Assembly: GCA_028829895.1 (NCBI GenBank)
Contig: CM054181.1
Location: 65,649,259 to 65,713,258, forward strand
From: Sinotaia quadrata
Taxonomy: Eukaryota > Mollusca > Gastropoda > Architaenioglossa > Viviparidae
Length of the DNA: 64,000 nt
Direction of reading: 5' to 3'
The position numbers and the translations under genes were made by a program. Positions 1 to 10,817 of the stretch are shown here, in pieces. The stretch's first letter is position 1. Each line of letters opens with the position of its first letter. The notes beneath the pieces were generated by a model that saw only the letters and a program-made list of their open reading frames with translations, made no database searches and was not told the origin of the DNA.

Positions 1-2626
1 ATTAGAAGCATCTGGTTAAAAGACTCAATGACTTCCAAAATTCTGAGAACTGTTTTAGTCAATGCTTCAATGCTTCTGGCAGCCATATATAGAAACTATT
101 CAAGAATGGGGATTTTAACTTGTTCAGCATCAACCGTATCCCAACCAGCAAACCGGAGTACGGTTGAAGCTGAATGAGTTAAAAAATTAACAATGAAAAG
201 TGCAGTCATCCTTTGGGTTTGAGAATTAAAGCACATAATTACTTAACTATAAACAAACTTTTACAGTTTAAAAAAAAACAGCCCAATATAAACAACAAGA
301 GTAAATTTTAGTTGGTAATTCAAAATTATATAGTTAAATACCATTTAAGCCAAATGCATGGAAAAAGTACAAACTATAATGGAAATAAAATTGTTTCTGA
401 TACTCAAAAATGTATGCACTCTATGGTGTTAGGTACTAGGTATTTAGATGCTTACATTTGGTCAACTATCAGTAGCCAATCAGCTGTCTGCCATCATCTG
501 TGGTCTGCAGTAGTAAGCAGTCTTTCTCTGTCATTAAGTAGCATCACACTTGCCTTTTGATCCAGTGTGGCAAACTTTTGCAAGTATAATGCTGTCAATC
601 TTCCAATAGGCCAGAGCTTTTGACCCAGTGTGGCAAACTTTTGCAAATATAATGATGTCAACCTTCCAATAGGCCAGAGCTTCATGGATCCTTTTTCACT
701 TCTCGTAAGGTTTTGAACTAGCTTAGAGATGGACAGGATTCAAACATAAATTTGGGGGGACTGACCAATGTTTGGTGTGATCCACTTGATGGATGACTAA
801 GACATTCTGCAAGTATGTGTATGATCTCAACTGCTTGCATTCGTTGGACTGTTGCAATTGATTCTGGAAACTTCTGGCATCACAGCATGACACATTCCAT
901 GTTCTGCATGAACAATGACCTTAAAACAGTGGCACATTTCCCAGGAGCAGTTTTGCAAGATTGTGCTCATTATAAGGACTCAACCTTGGTGGTGTCATCA
1001 GAAATGGAAACTTGTGGTATTTCATTTGTACATGATTGTCACATAATGGCTTATGTAGCCCACACCCACCACTCCCCTAAAAACAGACTACCTGTAAACC
1101 TACCTTCTAGAAAGGCTGACCCTTATCCCCAAGCTGGAAACATACCTAAATGTTCAAGACAACTCACTAAACTAACCAATCAAAGCGCAGCTCAGCCACA
1201 TGAATGAACGTACCAGAAACACACCTGTAAATTGTTAGTTAAAAGCTGCTGACTGCCGAGGCAACACATATTTTGGCTCCCAGCATTAACAAAGTATATT
1301 CATACTAATAATCTTATCACCAGTTATCCAAAGAAGGAAATTATCTTTTATATATATTACTGCTGAAGGTATGTGGTTTTGCTTAACTAATATTATGCTC
1401 ATGTTTATCTCTTGACATTAATTTATATTGTTATATTTCGCTTATGATATTTAAATATATGATGACCATGTAAGTGAGAGTGTTCTGTCAGAGAACACAC
1501 GAGGACGATTTCTTAGCCCATGTGTATTTTACTGGCAGATTGGCATTTTATCTTGGATGTCACTTTATTCTGCATATGGTTTTGACAAATGCTGAGCTGC
1601 AAAGCAAACACCAGAATGGAATGACCCACGAACCAGAGACACTGAAACCCCAGACGTCACATCAAGGAACCAAAGTTAAGTGACTATAAAACCAACATGC
1701 TGAACAGTTTCAGTAAAGTCATAGATGAACTCTACCAAAGTACTTTTAGAGTTCACTCAGAAACATTCAGTGTTCTCTTATAAACTCATTATTATTCATT
1801 CATGTGAACAAGCCAAATAACTACCACAGTGCCTTAATACTCAAATGAACATACTCTTACCACGCCACATAGTCATGATTGTAATATTTAAATTTGTTAA
1901 ATACTTAAACTCTAATTGTAACTGTTAAACTATTTGCTATATGTATCCATGCTGTCTTATGTTATTTCTTGTTGAATACAATTATTGTTGATACATAGAC
2001 CACTTGTGTTAGCGTGACTCACTTATAATGTTGTAATCTGTCAACTGTATTTACTTACTATCCTAGCTGTATGTATCCAGGGCTCGAGCTATCTTCTAGA
2101 ACTATCACTCTTCTATTCTACATTATCTATCATTGATCTTTCTAACATCTAATATAGTTAAATATAATTTCTATATTCTTCAAGAATTTTTTTCATTCAT
2201 ATCATATGGCTTAAATTCTTAATTTTCCCAAGCTTGTACCAACTTAAAAGTGTTTTTTTCTTCAAAAGAGCAACAATTTCAGGTTTTATATTACAAATTA
2301 AGCATTGTTCAGAATTTTTAATCAAAATTTTAAATAACATAATTATATATTATATTATAATTTTATAATTATATTTTACACACACAACACAAATAAAAAC
2401 ACTAAAATATAAATAAAAATTATCTAAAATGTGTTCTTGATAATAAATAAATATATATATGCAAATAAACATTAAAAGGGCACCTAAGCATAATTACAGT
2501 TAATTTTTATTTTAAGTTTTAAAAAAAAATTTGTTGTTAAATATAAGTAGATTTTGAGTTTCTTCTATAGAATGAGATTTATTTTATCACACTTTCACAG
2601 TGTTAGAGCAAGTGGAAATCACATAC
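1..2626. other. Left flank, probably PIGM intron 3; no exon recognised
   Basis: PIGM exon 3 ends with a good donor at 2626, so on the minus strand this stretch should be intron. I looked here for the missing C-terminal PIGM exon, which in the family continues with an aromatic FLWY-type segment after the conserved CTSQ, and saw no match. Open frames at 312-560, 815-1207 and 1474-1683 show no recognisable domain. From about 2,160 to 2,580 the DNA is extremely AT-rich. One 63-bp tandem duplication (listed separately) is the only other structure. Confidence 0.5.
555..680. repeat. 63-bp tandem duplication
   Basis: Two head-to-tail copies offset by exactly 63 bp (CAGTGTGGCAAACTTTTGCA at 563 and again at 626), with only a few substitutions between them. 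Because 63 is a multiple of three, the minus strand reads as a 21-residue peptide repeat, but nothing else suggests it is coding. Confidence 0.85.
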
Positions 2627-5600
2627 CTGAGAAGTGCACACTTTGTTCAGCATGACAAAAGTGAATGTACAAAGAAAGCAGCAAAGTGGAAGGTCTCCAG
2701 GAAACCGTAGTGCTATGGCAACCAGCAATAATATTTGTGGTAAAAAAGAAATCAGTTTTACCACAGCTGCTGTTTCATCATCATTAGCTGTCAAGTAAAG
2801 CATGTAGAAATAGGGAGAGAAATTGTGTCGTATATCCTTACGTACTATATGGTAGAGGTAAGTTTCATACAGAAATACCCATCCATAGCTGTGAAATAAG
2901 AGAAAAAAACCTTTTGTTTAAATAAACCAAAGCTATATAATTACACTATATAGTACACAAAACTACGTTATAATATGCAGTCATACACACACAATATAAT
3001 TCAATTCTGAGTTCTGAAATGAGATGAAATATTTGATATGTAAACAACCACATCTCGCAATCAATGTAGGTAATATGTATACTCTCTAATCAAAAAGCCT
3101 ACAAACACATATAGATAGAAAACCATGTTTCTGAATTTTTTTTTTAATGATAATTTTATAATTAAAAATGCATGTGTTTTTTGTTTTGAAGTTTTTATTA
3201 CAATTAAGCTTATAAATTTACCTTAAATAAAACCCATAGGTTAAAAGACCAAGAGTAATAATTATTTATCATCATCTTAAGACAGAGCATACATTAAAAT
3301 GCACATTATGTGTTGTGTTTGTTCATTTTGTTTTCAGGACTTTTAAAATTTTTATTACAGTTAAGCTTATAAAGTTACCTTAAATAAAATCCATAGGTTA
3401 AAAGACCAAGAGTAATGCCAGCAATACTGCCAAACTTGATATGGTTCCATGTTGGACGCAGAGAAAGTAAAAATGATCTGATGTGAGTCCAGTGAGTCTT
3501 AGTGATCTCCGCTTCATCCATCAAGTGCTCACACCTGAGAAACATGTAGATGGTTGGTGCATATGTCACTGGATAGATCTTTACATGTACAGAAAGAGCA
3601 TACATAAGCCCTGCAAGTGCAGTGTGTCTACTTTGTAAAAGACTAATTGTCTGTAAGACCAGGTATGCCATTATGGACTCGGCATTTCCTCGGCTAGAGA
3701 CTGCCATAGGTAGAGGATTCAGCAGCCATGATAATGCTGCAATTTTTGAAGTTCTGTCTGTGTACAAGTTGCACTTCAGAATACTGAATATAAGATGCCC
3801 AACAAGAATGTCGAAAATGATGAAGACCACTTTGCCAAAGAGAGGAGACAAGTAAACATTTGGGGTCAAAGCCCATGCAAGTAGTGGTGTGTAACGGAAA
3901 GTAGATCGTTGGTATGGAGATTCACCCTAAAAATAAAATATAGGAAAATAAACAAGGAAATTTCTACTGCATTCAAATAAATTTTAAAAGTTGAATTAAA
4001 AATGAATACAATAAATCATATTAACTAAACATTCTAAATGCTTTATAATCAAGGAGTAGCTCAACAAGGATAAGCAAAATTGGCACAATCCGGAAGCACT
4101 CCCTAAATTCATCATCAACAATCCTGAGACATGGAGTGAATGTATAAATTGGGTTAAAATCTTTGAACTACCTTAATTTTGGGGGTGATGTGGGTTTGAG
4201 ATCCAATCACAAGAATATAAAAATGCATAAATAATTTTGTATTAACGTTATAGTTTAAATATAGGTAGCTTACAAAATTTTATGTTGGCCAAAAATTTCC
4301 ATCTATAGACTTTTGTTATCCAAAAAATTTAGAGATTGCTGGGCAAAATATTTGGTATTTGCTATTCACATGATGCTCCTACAATTGTTCTTAAGTAAAT
4401 ACTGTTTGTTTTAAATATATCAAATGCTAGATAACTAGTTCTTTTCTGGCTTTGACACGGATCTTATTAGAAATTTAAGAATACTTCATGTGTGTGACCA
4501 GATGATTTGTATTACTTGAAAATCTATCAGCCATAATAGGTTAAAATCAGATTTGGTTACAAATCTCAATCTGCTTTGAATGTAACTGTGCATTATACAG
4601 AAAATATTTTTATTGTTGTTGTTTGTTCTTTGGGTCATATTTTTAAGAAGTCTAATATTTTTCTGTCACTGAAAGATTGCTTCTTTATGCTGTGGGAATG
4701 ACTGCAACTTAAATCTCACAAACAGAAGTACTGACTTCTTAGGCTACTCATTTGACATGCACATTCTTATTCTAAAAATAATTGTACAAAACTTTAAAAA
4801 AATATTTTAAAGAATATATCCTATTGTAACCATATTTTGCATTTTCATCAATGGTTTCTATCAAAAAATAAAGACTGTGACCGGAGCTGGTTTCTAAAGA
4901 AATCAATCTCAAGATCCATATTGTCACTGACTTGTGCATTTTATTTATAAAGAAATGGCTGCATGTATAATTTTTTTTTTGTGTGTAGGTAAGAATTCAT
5001 TAGATGTTGGTAAAAAGAAGAACTTAACTAATAAATGAGCAACACAGTAATCCGATATTGTAAGTCTTGTCAATCTGAAGGTTTGAAAACATAACCTATG
5101 CTAATCATTTTCACAAAATAGCATTATGGCATCCACCTTAAGGTAAAAATAGTCTGCCTTAAATTACTTTTATAAGAAGTGAACTGTCACTACCCATTAG
5201 CCAGAATGTTATTTTCCCAAATGACTATTCACAGCACTGTTAGACTGCTGTGCTATGGATGCACAATTAGACAGTCCTAGACACATAAGAGTGCCAACAA
5301 CAAAAGAATATCAACAATGACCATTCTCCTCACATTTATGATTAATAATTATACCACCAGTTAACATTTTAAAAGTGATGTAGAGATGCATTATCTACTG
5401 CAATATAAATTGTCAAAGATCAGCACTTTGATTATCATTAGTGATGGTAGCAAATTCAACTTGACAAGAAGTTGGGGAATGTGGCCCACCTCTTCATCCA
5501 TTATACCTGCAGCCATTCTGATCTAGTGATGAGCGAACTGCCTAATTTATGAATTTATGCTGTACTTGGGCAGAAATTACCAGGTATGCTTCAGCCATTG

Positions 5601-6945
5601 TGCATATGCTTAAGTTATATTATTACATCACAGAGACCAGAACTTTACATAATACCATTTTTTATGAATCCCTAATCAGTATCATTAACTAAAGCATTGT
5701 AACCTACAGTCCTATATTCTCTTTCTTATTTAAATATAGATATTTAATATTGTTGAAATGCTACTTTCCATGTCTAAAGAAATAAAAAATCTATCTAAAG
5801 CAGCAGAACATGCCTCCAACTACCCTCCCTGAATACAAGAGAAGGGAGGAAGGCTCCATGGGAATCATTCAAATTCAAAAACTGAGAACATCAAAAAGAT
5901 GAAACTGAAAGGTTTTCATGCAGTTCCTGTGGAACAAAGAAGTTATCGAAACAACAACAACCTAAAAATATATATTTTTGGTGTCCATATCTGAATCAGT
6001 TATCTAACATACAAAATATATTTTAAAATATAATTTACAACTTCTTCAATATTATAACTTATACTGAGAGATTAACAATTATGTGTCATTCATATGTATT
6101 ATAATCTTCATTACAATTATAAAATTATCAAAAATATATCCTTCAGAGTCACCCATTTCATACATATATAAAGAAAAGAGATTTGATATTTGGAGTGGGT
6201 ATATGTATATACATGCATGCACATGTACAAAGCCAAGTACTGCATATGCAAATACTGAAATTGTTGGGGGGGGGGTGGTCCTAAAGACAAATATACAGAA
6301 AGGAAGGAGCAGGGGAAAAGTACACCAAGTGGGGAGAGGTGGGGGGGGGTCAACAGCTGTCAATTATTTTGCCTAGATGTTAAATAGTTGGCCCCTGAAT
6401 TAAACATATTTGCACTGCATAGATAAAATCAAGGGGGAGTGGTTTGTTCTAAAATAATTTTTCACTCCAAATCCATCTACAGATACATGGTCTAATTTAA
6501 TCGTTATGAAATATTGATAAAGTTGTCTGGGAGACATTAATATATGATACTAATTGAAGAAATAAAATTACAGGCATGTATATCAGAAATAGCATAAAAA
6601 TAACCCTTGTCAATTATATAACTCTGTTAAATACTAAAATAGCCACTTTGAAATTAGCTATTTATACAATAAATACAGAGGTATAATGACAATATAATTA
6701 TAATGCAATTTATAATCTTATATTAGGAAATCGTCTTTCATTGTTTTTAAATTAATGTCATTAATACATTTTAGTAAAAAATATACCTTCGCGACAAATG
6801 CTGCAGCATCACTGAAAACAAAATAATCAACGTCAGTGTATTTGACCAACATATTTCTGTCCTGCCATTCTCCGTAAAGTACTAAGACTAACCTAATTCC
6901 TATAGCCAATGCGTACCATTTTTTCATTTCCGTTGCAACTGTCAT
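2627..6945 (-). CDS. PIGM: GPI mannosyltransferase 1 (PIG-M), 5' three exons, partial
   Basis: This ER multipass GT50 enzyme moves the first alpha-1,4-mannose from dolichol-phosphate-mannose to GlcN-(acyl)PI in the lumen, normally with PIG-X. Exon 1 is 6945-6787 (53 codons), exon 2 is 3926-3379 and exon 3 is 2888-2627. All visible junctions are GT-AG (donors AAG/GTATAT, AAG/GTAACT, CAG/GTATGT). The spliced frame gives 323 residues. The DXD motif lies in [13 protein letters not shown] at residues 38-40, in the expected first lumenal loop. Other family signatures are [17 protein letters not shown] and KIYPVTY in exon 2, and [18 protein letters not shown] and LNKVCTSQ in exon 3. The human protein is 423 residues, so about 95-100 C-terminal residues are missing, probably in an exon left of the window. 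The start is the first Met before a hydrophobic helix (residues about 11-24). Identity is near certain; the gene's far end is unseen. Confidence 0.95.
3184..3259 (-). repeat. Duplicated copy of the PIGM exon 2 end plus its splice donor
   Basis: This stretch of intron 2 repeats 3341-3415 almost base for base. It covers the last roughly 37 nt of exon 2, the donor and about 37 nt of intron. The copied donor reads AAG/GTAAAT with the exon-like edge at 3222, 157 nt downstream of the true exon end at 3379. No acceptor sits directly in front of it, so it is a decoy donor or pseudo-exon fragment. Confidence 0.85.
3927..6786 (-). other. PIGM intron 1 (2,860 bp)
   Basis: Bounded by donor GTATAT at 6786 and acceptor TTTTTAG ending at 3927. 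It is AT-rich and I recognise no transposon or RNA gene in it. Overlapping open frames on both strands at 6079-6376 span two poly-G tracts (near 6,270 and 6,342) and look like chance. Confidence 0.75.
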
Positions 6946-7589
6946 TTGACTGATTATCTATTTAAAAGTATAGCATTAGTGATCTGGATACACATTTTGT
7001 CGTACAATCTTCTAATCACGAGTAAGCATGGCTACGGTGTCGTCTGCTGCTGCTCGGCATATATGAGCTAAGAGAAATAAATCTGACAACAAAAGTTTAA
7101 ACAGTCAATTATTCATTGAATGGTTTAAAAGCTGTCTTATCAGACTAATCTACTGAAAAATACTGAAATAGGATTAATTTTTTGTGTGTATAAAATAATC
7201 ACCACACGAAACAAATTGATTTCCAGTTGGAAAATATGCTGCCATTTTGAAACATAAGGTTAATCTTTAATAAACAAATTAAAACAATATTTCAAAAGTA
7301 ATTCTTATAATGTACAAATTTAAAATACTTAAAGTAAATTTTGATAGTATGCTTGGCATCCAACATATATATATATTTATATTATAATAATGCAAAATAT
7401 TACATTTATTTATTTTAGAGAGTAAAATATCAATTTCCTGTACTTTCAGGTGCTTGCTCTCAGTCTCACAGCAAGTTAGTAGATGCACAGAAGTGAAACT
7501 TAAGAATTTTAAAATACTCTGTACCTAGTGTTAACGCCAAATCAGAAATTGAAAAATAACCACAACTGTGCTAATCTTGTCTTTCTAAA
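6946..7589. promoter_or_regulatory. 644-bp divergent intergenic region between PIGM and ASTE1
   Basis: The PIGM start codon (minus, 6945) and the ASTE1 start codon (plus, 7590) face away from each other across this interval, so it must contain both 5' UTRs and the promoter or promoters. No clear TATA box or CpG-rich core is visible. A plus-strand ATG at 7028 opens a 12-codon frame ending in TGA at 7064-7066, a possible upstream ORF if ASTE1 transcription starts further left. A short (TA)n run lies near 7,366. Shared-promoter function is inferred from spacing alone. Confidence 0.55.
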
Positions 7590-10500
7590 ATGGGTATACA
7601 CGGTTTGACTTCATTCATTGACAATAACCCACACCTGCTAAAAGACCACTGTCTCCATAATTGTCGTGTGATTATTGACGGTAACAATTTTTACCATTTT
7701 ATGTACTCTTACTGTAAAGTGAGGTTTGAGTTTGGCGGGGACTATGATGTTTATGAAAGAAAAGTAAGAATGATATTTTCTACGTTCAAAGCATGTAATA
7801 TAGAGCCGTTTGTAGTTTTTGATGGTGCATACACTATAGATGGTAGGAAGTACCAAACAACAATTTCACGCGCTAGAGATCGAATTTACACTGCACAACG
7901 CATCAGTAACGGACAGAGGGGAGTATTAATTCCATGTTTGACCCAGATAACTTTCAGACAGACACTCGACATGATGAATATTCCCCATGTAACTTGTGAC
8001 TTCGAAGCTGACAATCAGATTGTCGCCCTTGCTAATCAGTGGAATTGTCCCGTCATCAGTAACGACAGTGATTTTTATATTTTTGATTTAGTTGGAGGGT
8101 TCATCCCGCTTGACTATATCGATTTCCGCCCGAAGCCTTGCAGAGAAGTTGAAAACTCCCCTGAATTATACCTTCTAGTCCAGTTCTATCACGTGGATGA
8201 GTTTATATCATGCTTCCCATCTTTGAAAAGATCAGTTCTTCCTCTTTTTGCCACAATGGTAGGAAATGACTATATGGATTCTAAAGCCTTTGAAATGTTC
8301 TACAACAAAAAGAAGAAGACACCCAAACTGAACTCAAGGCGTTACTCTGCTTCCAAAAAGCATGGCAAAATCACCGCTATCTTGTACTGGCTGGAAGATA
8401 AAGGTGAATGTGAAGAACTTATTCCTCAGGTAATGTCATTCATTCGCAGAGAATGCAGACAAAAAGTAGAGAAACTTCTAATGAATTCAATTTGTGGTTA
8501 TAAAGAAACTCATTCTTTTGAGTCATTTAATTTGAAGGAATTCTTTGAGGGAAAACATGATGCAGTCACACTGAGTAAAGAGCTCCTGCTTGATTACAAT
8601 TGCAACACTTTGCCTGATTGGTTTGTGCATGCTCTGCGATGTGGGAAAATTCCAGTTTTTCTGTTGAATGTGATACTCCTTCATCGTGTCATTTTGCAGA
8701 CACAGGTAATCAAATACAGCAGTTTAGCACTAAGAAATTTCTAACTTTTTATTTAGCTAAATTTTTTTGGTGAATTTAAAGGAGAAACAGTATTTCTAGG
8801 TAAGCTGTAACATAAACTACTTGATAACTTGATCATTTTGATAATCATTTTAATATAGTTTTCAAACCATCAGGGTTTTTTTTTTTTCTTGTACTGTATA
8901 AATATTGTCCACATTGTGACTTGAATACTGCAAAACTAAATTTTTGTGCTAGCATTATCAGATATCACTTATCAGTGAAAAAATTAAATACTTATATTTA
9001 TCAAACTAAAACTTGAAATCAAAATATTTGAGACATTCACTTAAATGTCATCACAATTCATTTATTATTATTTTTATATATTTTAAAGTTACAGGTTTTT
9101 TAAAAATAGAAAATTATTTTAAATTAAGAATTGTTATCTTTGTGTTTTTCAGGTTGAAAGCATGGCACATCCAGCATCTTTTATTGTATCACGACCCTTG
9201 AGAGAAGTTATATATGGCATACTCCTCAACAGTGACTACTCAGAGTGCACCACGAAAGCAGCTGATAAAGAATTGTCTGGGTCATCACACACTCATGATA
9301 CTGAATCTGATTCTAAGAACAATCACATGCCTACTGAAACCACAAGAACCAATGCTTTATCTTCAGTAAGTAAGCAGTGGGGAGTTGAAGAATACACTCG
9401 ACACAATCTGGATCTAAGAAAAATTCTGGTGAAGCCACTGAGATCTCTCCCACTTTATGGAGATCTTCCAACACTGGAAGCTGTATCTTGCTTATCATTG
9501 TCACAGAAGCGTGCCATCATTATGGAGACTATGGGCGTGTCTGAGGAGTTTTGCAAAAAATTTGATCCCTCTCTACAGCTGTTCTTCATGAGCCTGATCT
9601 TGTGGTTGAGGGTTGCCTCCCCAAAAGCCACAATCCATCATGTAAAAGGTATTTTGCTTTCAGCATTGCTTTTGCATGTGCACAAAGAAATCTCAGACAG
9701 AAAGTCCAAAAGAAATCAGGTGCTCAGAGTAGATAGTGAGTGGAAAATTGACCAGAAAACTAACAAAGAAACAGATGATTCAGGAGTTGAAGAGTCAAGG
9801 GAGGCGACTGTAGCAGAATTAAAAGTATGCACTGAAAATGTAAATGCACCTGGTGCTCTTCATATTGTTAAAAGCAGTGATCTCAGCCCAGAGGCAGAGG
9901 TCTACAAAACAACCAGATTAGCAGAAGATGATCTGGATATTGGAACCAAAACTGAATTTGCATTTGACCAGGCCATGAAAGTAAACTGGTCTAGTGACAT
10001 GGGATTGAGGTTTGTATATGATTCAAAGAATGACTTGTCAGATGAGGTTTGCAACTCTTCATTTGGAGGCACTATACACAGAGATACAAATAATCTTTTT
10101 GTTTCACATCACCATTGTCCTTTAAGTGCTGAGACTATGCAGAATGGTAGTGCTTGCAGTAGTAACCATCCAGGGACATTCACATTTCAAAGACCAAAAA
10201 TACCTAGAGAAATTGACAAGAGTGAAAGCCCCCCTGTAATGAGCATTGCCGATACCTGCTCTTCTGCCAGTAATGACACTCTGGAAAAGATTAGTGACAA
10301 CCTGAAGAAGTACTACCATGAGCCAATTAACATCAGCTCTAAGAACCCCTCAGACCACCAGTCTTTACACAGGACAGCTCAGTTTTTAGCATGCCTACAT
10401 GATTCATTTCTCCTTAACTGTTTACTGTGCTACCCATTCCAGAACCTACAGCCTGCTTCCCTAGTCAATGGAACTTTTGTCTACAGCATTGTTCAAGAGT

Positions 10501-10817
10501 TTGAAATTCGTAGCAATCCTGAACTTTTCTTGTTGGAAATGCTGGTCAAAGGATCCGTCTTGGCAAAACTGTTTGAATCTTTGTGTTCTGCTGTTTTGAG
10601 CTTTGCCGGGAATGATACACTGGAGGAAAAAAAGACCTCTGGGAAAAAATGCTGCAAAAGCAGTAAAAAAAAGAAAAACAGTTCTAGAACTGTTTCTAGT
10701 GAAGGTTTTGATTCTACACATTTCTTGTCCAAATTGGGGAATGGGAAAGGATTAATTATGTCCTGTGAACTGAGTAATCGGTTTGATGTTTTACTTTTGG
10801 ATGATAGTGTATTGTGA
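7590..10817 (+). CDS. ASTE1: Asteroid homologue, FEN1/XPG-like structure-specific nuclease
   Basis: CDS joins 7590-8705 and 9153-10817; the 447-bp intron has GTAATC and TTTTTCAG ends in phase 0 (LQTQ / VESMAHP). The protein is 926 residues against 679 for human ASTE1. It starts MGIHGLTSFI, the XPG N-domain signature. FEN1-type acidic residues are in place: D30 (VIIDGNNFYH), D78 (VVFDGA), E139 and D141 (FEADNQ), D159 and D161 (SNDSDFYIFD). The second exon carries the family segment VSRPLREVIYGILLN. A polar, probably disordered insert (about residues 555-762) explains the extra length. The lysine-rich tail (KKCCKSSKKKKN) and following NRFDVLLLDD match the human C-terminal plan. The vertebrate orthologue acts with shieldin to trim 3' overhangs in end joining; that role is assumed here. 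The start AAAATGG has a fair Kozak context. Confidence 0.95.

Noticed and set aside
815..1207. 130-codon plus frame
   Set aside because: Composition is unremarkable, no family is recognised and it lies in probable PIGM intron on the opposite strand.
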